Part shown: positions 35,101-45,745 of the stretch, piece by piece | Position numbering within the stretch: position 1 is the first letter of the stretch | Layout of the letters: every line of letters begins with the position of its first letter | Assembly: GCA_963681505.1 (NCBI GenBank) | Contig: OY811975.1 | Span: 3,165,319 to 3,229,318, forward strand | Source of the DNA: Eunapius fragilis | Lineage: Eukaryota; Porifera; Demospongiae; Spongillida; Spongillidae | Length of the DNA stretch: 64,000 nt | Direction of reading: 5' to 3' | Translations under genes and position numbers: made by a program | The notes under the pieces: generated by a model | Told to the model about the DNA's origin: nothing | What the model saw: only the letters and a program-made list of their open reading frames with translations | Database searches by the model: none

Positions 35101-35997
35101 TCAAATATCCACCTTCACAGTTCAAGGTTTCATGGTCTTGATAGGTACAATTATATGTTAACATTTATAGTATTGAGTGCGTCATAACAAAAGATTCATT
35201 TAATTTTGGCATTCAACTAAGCACCTTATTAATCCAGCAGTGGTCATAATCCACCATACATGTATGTGCCAGTGTGATTAGTATATTGCAACAAATTTTT
35301 TTTCGGATGTATCATTCTAGGAAAAAAAAAATTGAAATCCAGCAACGTTATTAATCTAGCAGCATTCATGATCAATCATATAATAGGGTATCATATTTCA
35401 AGTGCATGCACAATTCAATACTAGCACGAGTAATACACAATGTATTTCCTCTCTCTTATTACAATGCCCATCTGAAAGTGCTTATACAACCATAGAGCAT
35501 GCAGAAAAGAGAATTATAAATTTTCTATACCATAAGTTACCATTACATCATCACCACCCTATGACCTTACCCTCGCCACTGTTGACGCATTTCACGGATA
35601 TATGGAGATGCAACGTTTAAACAGGAGGCTTTTAAAATGAGAGGGAGTGCAACATATAAATTTTAATTAAGCCATAAAAGTTTTACACAATACATATTAC
35701 TGATAAAACAAATGCACAAAAATAGAAATGTTGCTGGAATAAAAATTTAGTCTGAGGGTTGTAAGGGTAAGGTCATATTCATGAATAGGGGGGATGTGAC
35801 CTGGTAACTTATGCAGTACTTTATGGTATATAAATTTAATAATTCTCTCTTCTTTTCAGGTGGGCACTGTAATAAGAGAGAGATAATACAATGTGTATTA
35901 GTATGATTTGTTATACGAGATGTTGAACCTCCTCTCTTTCAACAGGGTATGGATATATCACTGTCTGCTTTATCCCGATGTCTCTTGGTGCAAGTAG
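24471..35997 (+). CDS. fringe-like A: Fringe-like beta-1,3-N-acetylglucosaminyltransferase, copy A
   Basis: Nine exons: 24471-24797, 26128-26185, 28163-28211, 29382-29456, 29905-30058, 34537-34619, 34865-35033, 35086-35144, 35946-35997; 1026 nt, 341 residues. Fringe enzymes add GlcNAc to O-fucose on Notch EGF repeats in the Golgi. The protein is type II: a short N-terminus, then a hydrophobic segment at about residues 8-31. Family landmarks follow in order: DIFISVLTTHKYHDDRLSRL, IYLITDGEQD, STVVFSDCP, the metal-binding DDD in WYCHFDDDIYVN (residues 176-178), FANGPAYCIS, DDVLPGVIIEAILGVEI and the C-terminal SRFHG...IYHCLLYPDVSWCK. All exon phases join. The first intron has a GC donor (CAG/GCAAGC) where copy B has GT. 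Exon 9 also reads open in other frames, but only the phase-2 join gives the family C-terminus. Length fits Fringe (about 320-410). Confidence 0.93.
25784..25930. mobile_element. Inverted-repeat element of the GCTATTCCA family in Fringe A intron 1
   Basis: Arms GCTATTCCATTTAATGAC and GTCATTAAATGGAATAGC enclose about 110 bp. Similar ends occur at 48796-48946 and 62974-63338. Confidence 0.75.
26075..26105. repeat. (TC)n tract next to the exon 2 acceptor of Fringe A
   Basis: Pure CT dinucleotide run 22 bp before the exon at 26128. It probably serves as an extended polypyrimidine tract. Copy B has a shorter, mixed CT tract in the same place. Confidence 0.8.
26453..26735. mobile_element. 283-bp inverted-repeat element in Fringe A intron 2
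   Basis: Arms CAGGAAAATTCAATTCACTT and complement, with a second inner pair (ttcgtgaattttgac and aaaattcacgaac). Non-coding. Confidence 0.75.
30495..30960 (+). pseudogene. 5'-end fragment of an RT-like transposon protein (Cys-rich N-terminus)
   Basis: In Fringe A intron 5. The frame begins MPCCKCKGSNLHCKSCSCAK, continues with further C..C pairs (NGCTNCHPGRHWRC) and then a Ser/Pro-rich stretch to a stop at 30791. Further exon-like remnants such as GWSYLLWAF appear downstream in other frames. Cysteine-rich N-termini of this kind head a group of invertebrate RT-like transposon proteins; that match is from memory of the family, not a search. Its presumed 3' counterpart lies 0.8 kb away on the opposite strand. 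Confidence 0.5.
31150..31515. repeat. Degenerate repeats with core acaatttactctggagtaa
   Basis: Diverged units near 31146-31215 and 31445-31512, between the two RT-like fragments. They may belong to the element's terminal region. Confidence 0.45.
31740..32460 (-). pseudogene. 3'-end fragment of an RT-like transposon protein
   Basis: In Fringe A intron 5, minus strand. With frame changes and stops the translation includes FDYSKFRTAISWWLGL, then LDPLGHHALSCRRGGDMV, LRDVFVDFCHKAYLGVKVE, NNWIGGIPVAFDFMVTSP and WNCIPLSVESYGNWGIEARQ. This ordered series is characteristic of the C-terminal region of a widespread group of invertebrate RT-containing transposon proteins. An in-frame TAG (after LRHN) and a TGA show that it is dead. 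Confidence 0.65.
33748..33825. repeat. (TG)n microsatellite in Fringe A intron 5
   Basis: Interrupted TG/GTGTGG dinucleotide tract. The remainder of this intron (32470-34536) shows no gene. Confidence 0.85.
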
Positions 35998-36155
35998 ATT
36001 CAATGCAAACATAAGATGGTGTCAAGTGTTTTTCATTCATTTGTGTGTAACCACAGTGCATGTATGCATTATGCAGTTATCTCACGGAGAACCCCGAGGA
36101 TTTATTAGTACATAACTATTGGAGTAATGCAGGCCACTGCAAATTTGTGAATGAA

Positions 36156-36184
36156 GGGGGGGGGGGGGGGGGGGGGGGGGGGGG
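36156..36184. repeat. 29-base poly-G tract
   Basis: Uninterrupted run of G just 3' of Fringe A. See the finding on long G/C homopolymers. Confidence 0.9.
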
Positions 36185-36587
36185 ATGGAAGGCAAATTAC
36201 AGGTATTAATGACATTCAGAGTAAAATCTTTGTGTTTTAATGGAAGGAATCAAGGCTCTAAAGACAGGCCGCACCCTTCCACCTCCACTTATCCCATGAC
36301 ATATGCGCGCACACATGCAGCCACCACCAACTGTAACCATAATAACGTTACAAGCTCTGTGCAGAGATACAGACAGTGGTACCAGACCATCTCCCTTACG
36401 GTTTACCCTCTGAGGAACCAAACAAGGACTCCCTGAAGTACGGATTGTGAACATTTGCACATAACTAGCTAAGGTCTCATTCTGGCATTGTATGTAGTAT
36501 GTATTTTAACCAGCATGCACAGATATCTTGTCTCAATAGTTGGGACCTTTTTCTATTCTGTTCCCCCCACCCCCTCCTCTTCCCTAG

Positions 36588-38883
36588 GACCATCCATCCA
36601 ATGGTGCGTGTACAGTCAGTTCTGTTGAATGGTCTGATGCAACAGACAGCCTTTCAGCCTCATCCCAGGCTGTTTTTCATATTGAAACTAGGAGGGGTTA
36701 AGACTGCGTGGGGACAAGGTAACCTCTGGCTTGTACAGAAAAAGTTGGCAAAATGAGTGGTCTAGGTGCATTGAGCACAGATTATCTAACCCTGATTTCC
36801 CCCCCCCCCCCCCCCCCCCAACCCTCCCTCATAGAGCATACCTGGCACTGTATTGCTGATGCAAAACAAAACTCCAGGTCATTGCATAAAAGGCAGCTAA
36901 ATCAGCGTGGGCTCTCTCCCCTTTGTTGTGGGGTATTTCCAGTAGCCTGCTTCCTTTAAAACAGTTGGCCCCCTGCTCGTGTGTTGGCAGTCTACAGTAG
37001 TACATAGTGACTGAATGCATTGAAGCGTACATATAATCTAATGCTGGAGGTTTGCACCCCAGATGTAGCCCCTTGCATATTGCAATGAATGATATAACCA
37101 AATGCGCATGGCAGAGCTGGTCCATCAGTTCCCACCCCTCCCCCCCCCCCCCCCCCCCCCAAAATCTGTCATTGTCACTTGAATTGATTTCCTAGTCATC
37201 ATCGGATGTGCAGTGTACATGCAATGTCCAACATAAGAGAGTTGTTGAAACCGATTAACGCCGGAATATTTTTGTTTAACTAAAGTACAATTGTTCAAAA
37301 TGAGGCAGCAGAGGAATGTTAACAGGAAGGGGGGTTTCCGCAATATAATCTGAAGTTGTAACATGAATAACTTCAAATTGGTATAATATTTCACAGGGTC
37401 CGGAAGAATTCTTTGGAGTAAACACATTAATGACGCCGCTGGGCAGATGTGGCGGTAATCGGTTAAAAAGATACCGCATTCATTCAGTTTTCAGCCTCCC
37501 TCCCCCAGAACCTACTTGATAATTAGAACGTAGTCCATGCATGTGGTTGAAAATCATTGGAACCGTCGGGAAGGGCCAGGGTGGAAAGGCTCTCCATAAA
37601 TCCTATACCTTAATAGGATGTGCACACATGTACATTAGAGTGGTTTCACCTTACCTAGGCTTTTTAAGGGCTGCTAGGGTCTGCACACCTGACCAAGATG
37701 GAGTCAAGGTAAGAAATGTTGGTATAAAGGTATATATTTTTAGTTCTTATGGGTGATGGGTCACTTCACCGTAAACGTTGCCAACTGCATGCAACAAGAC
37801 ATATGCCACTAAACAAGACGTGTATGAGCTCACTGCACAATTATTTGGTGCAAATGTGTTTAAAAATGGTATATGTGACATCAGCACAATAGTAAATATA
37901 AAGCTATATATAGCGGAATGTCACATGTACCATATTTACATACACATTTTGATTAATATTAAATACAATGTAAATCCAAATTATTATGCAGTGAAGGTTC
38001 TTGGGCAAGTAAATAAGAACGATTTCTCTGATTCGATACAGGCGGATAAGGGTCCCAAGGCAATACTGGTGTGAAAAAAGAAATCATGCTTCAATGAATG
38101 GAACAGACCTAACCCTGGTGGTTGAATTTTCCCCCAACTCTTCAATGTTTGGAATCAGTGCTATCAATAATGGTATGGGCTAAGGGAATTTTACTAATGA
38201 AATTATGTTGGCACACTAGTCTTTGAAATTGATATGTGTTGCATAATTTCTTAGTTAACAGTCGAGCAGATACTGCCTCATAACAGGGTGGCAACTCAAA
38301 GTAAGTTTTTATGAAAAAAAAGAACCATATAATGCAGTGTTATTCAAAATATCGAGTTGCAGCTTTGTTCAATGTAAGTAAACATTTACATGAAAAAGAA
38401 ATGTACTCATCCCATTTCTTACACCTCAGTGAAGACGGTCCTTGCAAATGTGATGCACAACATTTCACTGCACCTCCCTCCCCCCGCCCCCCCCCCTTCT
38501 CACATGATTATAGCCTTCATAGGGATCAGACAATGTGACAGAAAACTACCTCATACAATGTCCGCATACTTTGCTAGTTGCTCTCTTCATGTGGACGCCA
38601 GAATGTGACTAGTGACTAAAATGTAATTGTGTGCCGGTTTTTCTATTTCATTGAAGTGCATTTCAGTATTGGTATGTTATTACGCTATGGCGAAATTAGT
38701 GCAATAACACTGAAAGTGCTTTTTGTTTTTTAGCTTAAAGTTTCATAACCAAATACCTCCATATATTATGTGTTTGTCATCCTAGGGTGACATCTTGCAG
38801 TTTCTTTGTCTAAACACACTTTCTGTTAATACAGTGGGCACATCTGCTAAACACAAAAGATTACCTTCCATGTACAGAAAATA
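36588..38883 (+). other. Unresolved exon-like segments 3' of Fringe A
   Basis: Exon-like pieces on the plus strand that I could not join into a gene: a segment after a strong acceptor at 36588 (frame including SSVEWSDATDS, or an alternative frame to a donor at 36718), a short one ending VCTPDQDGVK before gtaaga (about 37709), and a possible terminal exon after 38785 reading GDILQFLCLNTLSVNTVG to a stop at about 38881. No family is recognised. They may be chance. 35998-36580 shows nothing. Confidence 0.2.
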
Positions 38884-39588
38884 AGGCATATTCATAGGGG
38901 AGTTACAGTTGCCAGTGCGCGTGTATAAAATGAACCGATTAAGGATTGCTGCAAAATCGATAATACCCTTCCCCTTTTAGCGCTTCACGGGCTTGGCCCC
39001 TCCCTTCGGGAAGGTCAAAGGGCCGTCCTACAGATTTTAAAGTAGAAAGAATAATATCATGCCATCCGCACGAACTATATATACTACATCCATCCCAGCG
39101 CGAGAAACACCATAGATGGTTTGCCAACCAATTTGCAATGAGCAGTGGGCCGCTTAGTCTACTGCATGCAGTTGCGTGAACTAATTATGCATCATGCACC
39201 TACAAGCATGTGTGTCATTAACCTTTAAGCCATAACATTATGAAAATGTAAAATCTATACCACGTGTTTTTGTAATGGCCGATATACGGATGGCTATCCA
39301 TTACGCTGTGGAAAGTCTTGCATTTTACATCTAACAGGATCAAATAAATCCTCAACAATATCGACAGGGAAACCTCCTGGCGACAGCTAGCTCATCTTGT
39401 GTGAACATCCGCCATAAACGTAGATGAATATGTTCCGCCAAGGCTCCGCCTTTCGAGTGGAAGGTTGGTAAGGACATACACACGACAAACGAAGGACAGA
39501 AAGATTCCGCCATACTAATGCTATAAATATTCTGGGGACTGGTTCTGTTTGTGCAGTTATAGGAAACCGTTATCCACATTATTATTTC

Positions 39589-40212
39589 ATGCATGAGATG
39601 ATACCAACTAGTCCACAAAACGGATGCGATCGGCTGATAGTATTAGTGCCTCGAATGATTCGCTGCATGGACACAAAGGTTAACGGTGCATGTGTACACA
39701 GTACAGCCAAATTTCGTACCACATGTACATATGATAAAATCAACATTCTGAGCCAAGATATTAATCAAGTATGTCAGCAACCTCTACAACTGATACAGAT
39801 TATTGTCATGACATCACAAATATTAATATGCACAGGATTTCGTTGTGAACCATGTGGTCAGTGTTTCCAGCACTACAGCAAGTAAACACAGCCTGTTGCA
39901 AGTCGATCTCACGTCCCGTTCCTTGAAGACTTGCATTACACCTTGCAGGCAGGCATTCCTGAGGAGCAACCACTGCAAAGCGAGGAAGTGTTCCATGCTG
40001 AGAGCAACTACAACCCAGAAAAGATGATACTGTGTGCAAATGGCACTATTCATTTTCGGTCCATAACTGAGCTGAAAGGTTAAATACTTTGTTTAATTGT
40101 ACCATCATTTTATCCCATAAGTTTGAGTTTTCAACTCCAATGTAAGAATGAACAATGTTATTCAGATGGACTGCCCCTAGACATAATACCAATACTAGAC
40201 TGTCTGTCATGA
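39589..40212 (+). CDS. Candidate small spliced gene, unrecognised
   Basis: Three segments join with correct phases: 39589-39768 (ATG start, donor CAA/gtatgt), 39892-40078 (acceptor acacag, reading PVASRSHVPFLEDLHYTLQA..., ending ITELK) and 40166-40212 (acceptor ttattcag, reading DGLPLDIIPILDCLS, stop). This would give 137 residues. No family is recognised and the donor at 40078 (AAAG/gttaaa) is weak. Further exon-like pieces follow: one around 40260-40398 reading RLGGALNIFRSTGTTHSTL before gtttgt, and one at about 45746-45838 reading IKYGILLETFELTMSVCTDW after tttctttag. The complete gypsy element sits between those two. If they belong together, the element lies in an intron of this gene. Confidence 0.3.
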
Positions 40213-40645
40213 TGGCATTGCAAGTGAAAGGTAGGTCATCTATCCTGCTTTTCATAAGCATGTGATGATCAGGTGTAGGTTGGGTGGTGCTCTAAATATA
40301 TTTCGTTCCACTGGTACAACACATAGTACGCTGTCTCTGTGCAAGAGCACCTTTGACCTAAGGCCATTTATCAACCAGCTAGGTGTTATGAGAAAGGTTT
40401 GTGGGGGGGAGGGGGGGGGGGGGGGAGTGTGTGCATGTGTAAGTGTTTGTGTGTTTCTGTGTTTGAACATTTTGTGTGTATGTGTGTGTGTGACTGTTGT
40501 ATGTTTTGAGTGGCATCCATTATGGGGGTATGCATGCAATATTGAGTTTGTTTGCTTGCTCGTCAGGCATTGTGGACATCAACATTACATGTACGGCTTA
40601 TATCTACACACCACCCTGCTTATTGCAGTGTGCTTTTTATTGTAA

Positions 40646-40818
40646 TGTAAGCGGCCAAGATTGATAGCAGGTATACACGAGGTACAGACTGACAAACATA
40701 CAACAATAAGGTATATATATATATGTGTGATCACGGGTGTGCGTGTGACAATCTATTACACAAGGTTCCATCAATACAATGTACTGCGCAAGCGCAGACT
40801 AATAAATCCTGCATTACA
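40646..40818 (-). repeat. 3' LTR of the complete Ty3/gypsy element
   Basis: 173 bp, TGTAAGCGGC...GCATTACA on the plus strand. No difference from the other LTR (45530-45702) was seen on inspection. The element's purine-rich tract (aaaaagaagggagcag, minus strand) abuts it at 40819-40834. GTAA precedes it at 40642-40645. Confidence 0.92.
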
Positions 40819-40832
40819 CTGCTCCCTTCTTT

Positions 40833-43800
40833 TTAGTGTTCCACATATATTCCATAGCGCTGTGTGCGTTGTCTATCTCGCACGGGGTATCGGCGTTGTT
40901 CATTTAAGGGTGGTACAGGTGGGTTCGCAATTTCTGGGACTGCTGCCTCTTCTTGCTGTACTGGATCATCGTCATCGCTGTCAACCAGATCCAGATTTGT
41001 ACCGATTGGTTCTTGTTCTCTGGACCCTGTGTTCTCTGGCTTGTCATCGGATATTACACACGGCTTGAGCCTGTCAAAATGAACAAATGTTGTTTTCCTC
41101 CGACCTTGAAGGTTTTTGATTTTGTACGTGGTCTCGCCCAGTCGTTCCATGACCTTAAAGGGTCCTTTCCAAGGATGGTGTAGCTTCCTGGATCGACCAC
41201 GAGGAACAGCTGTGGAGTGTAACCACACCAACTCGCCCGGGCTAAATGGCTTCCCATGCACTTTTTGGTCATACAGCTCTTTCTGCCTTTTATGTTCGGC
41301 CTGACAGCGCTCCCTCACCAGTGCGTATGCTTCTTGCAAGGCGTCTTTCAAGCAGCGTGCATACTCGGAGGTAGTGTTCGGCTCCATCTGATTAGTGCCG
41401 TACATCAGGTCGATCGGTAGCTTCGCCTGGCGCCCGAACATCAAGAAGAACGGAGTAAATCCTGTGGAGGAATGGACGCTAGAGTTGTAAGCCAGACAAA
41501 GTTTACGTATGTGCTGCTGCCAATCAGCTTGATTGTTGCCAACTGCGGTGGAAAGCATGTCCAATAGAGTCCGATTGAACCGCTCCACCATTCCATTGCA
41601 CTGTGGGTGGTACGGCGTGGTGCGCGTTTTTCTGATCTGCAACAGTTCGCATATCTCCTTCACCAAATCTGACTCAAACTGTCGTCCCTGGTCGCTGTGG
41701 AGCTGTTCTGGAGGAGAAAAACGGCAGAACATTTCATCAACAAGTTTTTTAGCAACAGTTGTGGCCTCCTGGTTCCGTATAGCATACACTTCTACCCACC
41801 GGGTAAAACAGTCCGTAGCTACCATGACATACTTACAGCCATCCTCAGTCTCGGGAAGGGGGCCCATTAAATCTACACTCACGATTTGCATCGGGTACCC
41901 AGCCTTAATGGTTTGCAGAGGAGCCCTTCTCTTTGGGGCAACCGTCTTCCTCGTGGTGCAGCTTATGCAGTTCCTACACCACTCCCCAACTGCTTCTGTA
42001 CATCCTGGCCAGTAAAACCGCTCTTTCAGTCTGTGTTTCATCTTCTCCTCTCCAATGTGACCGCCTACAGCCCCTTGATGGAGATCGCGAAGAGCATCCA
42101 CTTGTAACTTCGCGGGTAAAACGAGCTGCTGGAATCTTCTACTTCCATCCACGCATTTCTTCCACAGGATACCATCATAAATGCAGAGGGCGTCCCGGTG
42201 TTGCATCAGGAGACGACTTCCTCGACTCCACGATTTAACAATATCAGGGCTCGTTGGTTGACCACAAGATACAGCACAGTGAACAGGTTGGATGGTTGAG
42301 TCGTCCAGTTGCATCTGCCTCATCTCAGCTGGAGTATATTTCTGGAACGGATTGGAAACCACTCCTACCATGACGGTGTTCTCCGATTCTATATCTTCGT
42401 CCCTACCGCACTGCCTGCATGGGACACGGGAAAGGGCGTCAGCGTTACAATGGCGCACCCCTTGGCGGTGCACAACGGTGAAGTTATACTCCTGGAGTCT
42501 CTCTAGCCAGCGAGCCAGTTGACCTTCCGGTTCTTTAAAATTCCGGATCCAGACCAGAGATCCATGGTCAGTTCGAAGGGTGAATTCTCGCCCAAGGAGA
42601 TACTGTCTAAAATGATGTACAAATTCCACAACTGCTAATAATTCTTTACGTGTTACACAATACCTTTGCTCTGGCCTAGTAAGCGATCTGCTCGCATAGG
42701 CAATAACACGCTCAGAACCACAATCACTAACCTGTGAAAGCACAGCACCAATTCCAACATCACTTGCATCCGTGTCGAGTATGAAACGTCGCTCATAATC
42801 TGGGTATGCAAGGACTGGGGAAGAAACCAAACGTTTACGCAATTCATCAAAAGCGTTTTGGCATCCAATGGTCCATTCGAAAGGTGCGTTTTTCTCTGTC
42901 AACCGCTGTAGTGGTTTTGAGATCAAGGCAAAGTCTTTTACAAAACGCCTATAGTAATTGGCTAGCCCCAAAAACTGTTGAACTTCTTTTCTGTTCTGGG
43001 GAATGGACCACTTCGACACAGCCTCAGTTTTGCTTGGATCTGTTGCAACACCATCTGTGGATACTATATGGCCTAGAAATGTTACTTGCTGCCTGCAGAG
43101 TGTACACTTTTTTGGTTTTAGCTTGAGACCCGCCCCCCTCAGACGAGTGAAGACACTAGTGAGGTGATGCAAATGCTCCTGAAATGTAGTACCTACTACA
43201 ATTATATCGTCAAAATACACTAAACAGCTCGACCATTTTAACCCACTCAAGACTCTATCCATTAAACGCTGAAATGTCGCTGGAGCGTTACATAAGCCAA
43301 ATGGCATTACCTTGAATTGGTAAAGTCCTTCCGGTGTTGTGAAGGCTGTCTTAGGTTGATCCTCGGGAGCCACTTCCACTTGCCAGTACCCACTGGCAAG
43401 GTCGAGTGTGGTGAAGAATTTAGAGCCAACCAGTGTGTCCAAAGTGTCGTCCACTCGAGGTAGTGGGTAGGCATCTTTTCTTGTTACTTCGTTTACCTTC
43501 CTGTAGTCTACGCAAAATCGTGTTGTCCCATCATGCTTCTTTGCTAACACTATAGGTGAGGACCAAGGGCTGTCAGACTGTTGGATTACATCACTCTCCA
43601 GCATGTCCCTCAGCAAGCCTCGGAGCTCCTCCCTGCGTGCCTGAGGAATACGACGTGGAGATAGGTGCACTGGTTGAGCATCACTGGTGAAAATATGATG
43701 CTTCAGCTCTTTAGTGCGGCCCAAGTCCTTGCTGCTGAAAGAAAAGACATCGGCAAACTCCACAAGAAGAGAATAGAGTTGTTCTCTTTCACTCTCACTA

Positions 43801-45500
43801 ATGTGACTCCCAACCTTAGACACCAAGTCCCATAAAATGTTCTGGCATTCCGGTGAGACTTCAGCATTCTTCATCACTGTAGATATGTTGATAACTGGAT
43901 CTTGCTCCAGGAGCTCCATGCTTGCAATCTGTGTTCCTTTCTTCAGCACCACCATTTCATCACGTGGGTTCAGTATACGTACTGGTACTACATTACTGCT
44001 TGGAGACACTACTGCATTAGCCACCATCACACCATTACAAGTGGCTGACTTGTGTCCTACAAACCACGTACCATTAGTGACTGGACCAGCAATTTTTACC
44101 ATTACTTCCATTTCACTTCCTGCTGGAACAACTGTTTTCTCTTTTAGGACCAGTCCAACAGTTGCAACTCCTTGTTCTGTGGTGGTTTTGCTTAGGAATG
44201 GAATTGAAAGCTTTTGGGAGGGGAATGTGAGTACCTTCTGACCACAATCAATCACACAACTATTAGCTTCCAAAAAATCCAACCCAAGGATTGCCTCTAT
44301 AGTGATGTCATCAGTTACAATGCAAGTGACCATAAATGGAGTACCTTTGAACAAAACCTGTATGTTTCCACACCCACATATAGACAATGAAGCCCCATTG
44401 ACCCCTACAAGCTTTTTTCCAGACCACTGTTCAAGAACAAGTGTACTGTCCCTGTTTACAAGTTGTGTCCAGACATCCTTGCGGATAAGAGATACAGCTG
44501 CTCCCGTATCAACAACGAATGCAATAGCTACCACCCCAATGACTCCCTTTACGCTGTAACTTACCCCGCAAGTTACCGAAAGAGAAGGAACAGTCAACTG
44601 ATCAGTTTGAGCCTCTACATGTCTTCTTCCCTCACGTGGTGGGCTCTTTCCACTGAGGGACTGAAGTTTCCCTGATGCTGCTCTGTTGCGCGACTCCTGA
44701 CAAAATCTTGCAATATGGCCTTTCTTGCCACAAGTCCAACAGACTACAGCCTTGCGTTTCCCACTCTCAGCCTCCCCGGTTTGCTTACTTGTCCGAGGCC
44801 TTGTGGAACTCCCTTGTCTCTCGAGTAGCATCTCCAACCGTTGTAGCCGCTCGCCAAGCAACTTCACCGTCTGAGGTTCATCAAGTGGAGAGACAGCTGC
44901 GACAGCTTCAGCACGGTCTGCACGGCGTACGCGTACATCTGGGTCTGGTTCCTGTGGGGACACAGCGCTCACTCGCAGCGGCTTACCGGAGCTTCCCAAG
45001 TACGACTCTAATTCAATTGTTGCGACGACGGCCTCCTCGACGTTGGTGGGTCGTTTCTGCTTCACGCCGAAAGCGACTTGGGCGTTTTCAATTTGTGCCA
45101 AAAACTGGTTTAATGCAAGACGTTCTCTTGCCTTCTCCTCCAGGTCAGGATACGCTTTGTCCGCAAGAACTCTCAATACGTCGCCGAAAGTAGCCCAGTC
45201 TTCGTCCTTTCGCCTCGTTCTGGCACTTAACTCGGCCACGTAGAGTTGCCTCTTACTGTCAGGGTCAAAACGGCGCTGTAAGGATTTTATGCACTCACCG
45301 TAGTTTTCTTTCACATCTTGTGGCAACTTCTTGAACGCTGTCTGAGCCTTCCCAGCTAGACGCACCTTCAGCCATTTTAATTTCTCCTCACCAGTGGCCC
45401 ACTTGTTGACAGTGGCTACGTTCTCGAAATGGTCTACCCATTCCGCCCAGCCACCCGCTTCGCCTCCGTAGGGCTCAGGTAGGAGCAAGGGTTTGGACAT
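40833..45500 (-). CDS. gag-pol: Gag-Pol polyprotein of the Ty3/gypsy element
   Basis: Single frame of 1555 residues from MSKPLLLPEP. I prefer this ATG (45498-45500) because the frame continues upstream only into the LTR and leader. In order: a capsid-like Gag region; a CCHC zinc knuckle (CWTCGKKGHIARFC); aspartic protease (VVDTGAAVSLI); reverse transcriptase with FCVDYRKVN, LDLASGYWQ and the catalytic YFDD; RNase H (DTDASDVGIGAVL); integrase with an HHCC-type finger (H...H...CRNCISC) and a DDE core (VDLMGPLP, HSDQGRQF, HPQCNGMVERFNRT); a GPF-type module (WKGPFKVMERLGETTYKI); and a basic tail. Gag and Pol are fused in one frame, so no frameshift is needed. No envelope-like gene. No premature stop is visible. 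Confidence 0.95.
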   Translation of the reverse strand: MSKPLLLPEPYGGEAGGWAEWVDHFENVATVNKWATGEEKLKWLKVRLAGKAQTAFKKLPQDVKENYGECIKSLQRRFDPDSKRQLYVAELSARTRRKDEDWATFGDVLRVLADKAYPDLEEKARERLALNQFLAQIENAQVAFGVKQKRPTNVEEAVVATIELESYLGSSGKPLRVSAVSPQEPDPDVRVRRADRAEAVAAVSPLDEPQTVKLLGERLQRLEMLLERQGSSTRPRTSKQTGEAESGKRKAVVCWTCGKKGHIARFCQESRNRAASGKLQSLSGKSPPREGRRHVEAQTDQLTVPSLSVTCGVSYSVKGVIGVVAIAFVVDTGAAVSLIRKDVWTQLVNRDSTLVLEQWSGKKLVGVNGASLSICGCGNIQVLFKGTPFMVTCIVTDDITIEAILGLDFLEANSCVIDCGQKVLTFPSQKLSIPFLSKTTTEQGVATVGLVLKEKTVVPAGSEMEVMVKIAGPVTNGTWFVGHKSATCNGVMVANAVVSPSSNVVPVRILNPRDEMVVLKKGTQIASMELLEQDPVINISTVMKNAEVSPECQNILWDLVSKVGSHISESEREQLYSLLVEFADVFSFSSKDLGRTKELKHHIFTSDAQPVHLSPRRIPQARREELRGLLRDMLESDVIQQSDSPWSSPIVLAKKHDGTTRFCVDYRKVNEVTRKDAYPLPRVDDTLDTLVGSKFFTTLDLASGYWQVEVAPEDQPKTAFTTPEGLYQFKVMPFGLCNAPATFQRLMDRVLSGLKWSSCLVYFDDIIVVGTTFQEHLHHLTSVFTRLRGAGLKLKPKKCTLCRQQVTFLGHIVSTDGVATDPSKTEAVSKWSIPQNRKEVQQFLGLANYYRRFVKDFALISKPLQRLTEKNAPFEWTIGCQNAFDELRKRLVSSPVLAYPDYERRFILDTDASDVGIGAVLSQVSDCGSERVIAYASRSLTRPEQRYCVTRKELLAVVEFVHHFRQYLLGREFTLRTDHGSLVWIRNFKEPEGQLARWLERLQEYNFTVVHRQGVRHCNADALSRVPCRQCGRDEDIESENTVMVGVVSNPFQKYTPAEMRQMQLDDSTIQPVHCAVSCGQPTSPDIVKSWSRGSRLLMQHRDALCIYDGILWKKCVDGSRRFQQLVLPAKLQVDALRDLHQGAVGGHIGEEKMKHRLKERFYWPGCTEAVGEWCRNCISCTTRKTVAPKRRAPLQTIKAGYPMQIVSVDLMGPLPETEDGCKYVMVATDCFTRWVEVYAIRNQEATTVAKKLVDEMFCRFSPPEQLHSDQGRQFESDLVKEICELLQIRKTRTTPYHPQCNGMVERFNRTLLDMLSTAVGNNQADWQQHIRKLCLAYNSSVHSSTGFTPFFLMFGRQAKLPIDLMYGTNQMEPNTTSEYARCLKDALQEAYALVRERCQAEHKRQKELYDQKVHGKPFSPGELVWLHSTAVPRGRSRKLHHPWKGPFKVMERLGETTYKIKNLQGRRKTTFVHFDRLKPCVISDDKPENTGSREQEPIGTNLDLVDSDDDDPVQQEEAAVPEIANPPVPPLNEQRRYPVRDRQRTQRYGIYVEH

Positions 45501-45529
45501 TCCAACTCGTGTAGAGCCGACTACGCCAG

Positions 45530-45702
45530 TGTAAGCGGCCAAGATTGATAGCAGGTATACACGAGGTACAGACTGACAAACATACAACAATAAGGTATAT
45601 ATATATATGTGTGATCACGGGTGTGCGTGTGACAATCTATTACACAAGGTTCCATCAATACAATGTACTGCGCAAGCGCAGACTAATAAATCCTGCATTA
45701 CA
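45530..45702 (-). repeat. 5' LTR of the complete Ty3/gypsy element
   Basis: Second 173-bp LTR, matching 40646-40818 by eye including the TA-repeat tract. GTAA follows at 45703-45706. Confidence 0.92.
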
Positions 45703-45745
45703 GTAACATAAAAGAACGATGTATGACTGTCTATACTTTCTTTAG

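Larger units (their letters stand above)
40646..45702 (-). mobile_element. Complete Ty3/gypsy LTR retrotransposon, about 5.06 kb
   Basis: Two 173-bp LTRs, a purine-rich tract before the 3' LTR, a primer-binding-site candidate right after the 5' LTR (tggcgtagtcggct, minus strand; tRNA not assigned) and one long Gag-Pol frame. GTAA occurs on both sides (40642-40645 and 45703-45706), fitting a 4-bp target duplication. The apparently identical LTRs and the unbroken frame point to a recent insertion. Confidence 0.93.

Noticed and set aside
35946..36000. Alternative frames of the last Fringe exon (for example GYGYITVCFIP)
   Set aside because: They do not match the phase of the preceding exon; the phase-2 join gives the family C-terminus IYHCLLYP...SWCK.
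40833..45590. Upstream start for Gag-Pol adding 30 residues
   Set aside because: The extra residues are encoded by the 5' LTR and primer-binding region; the ATG at 45498-45500 fits the Gag start.
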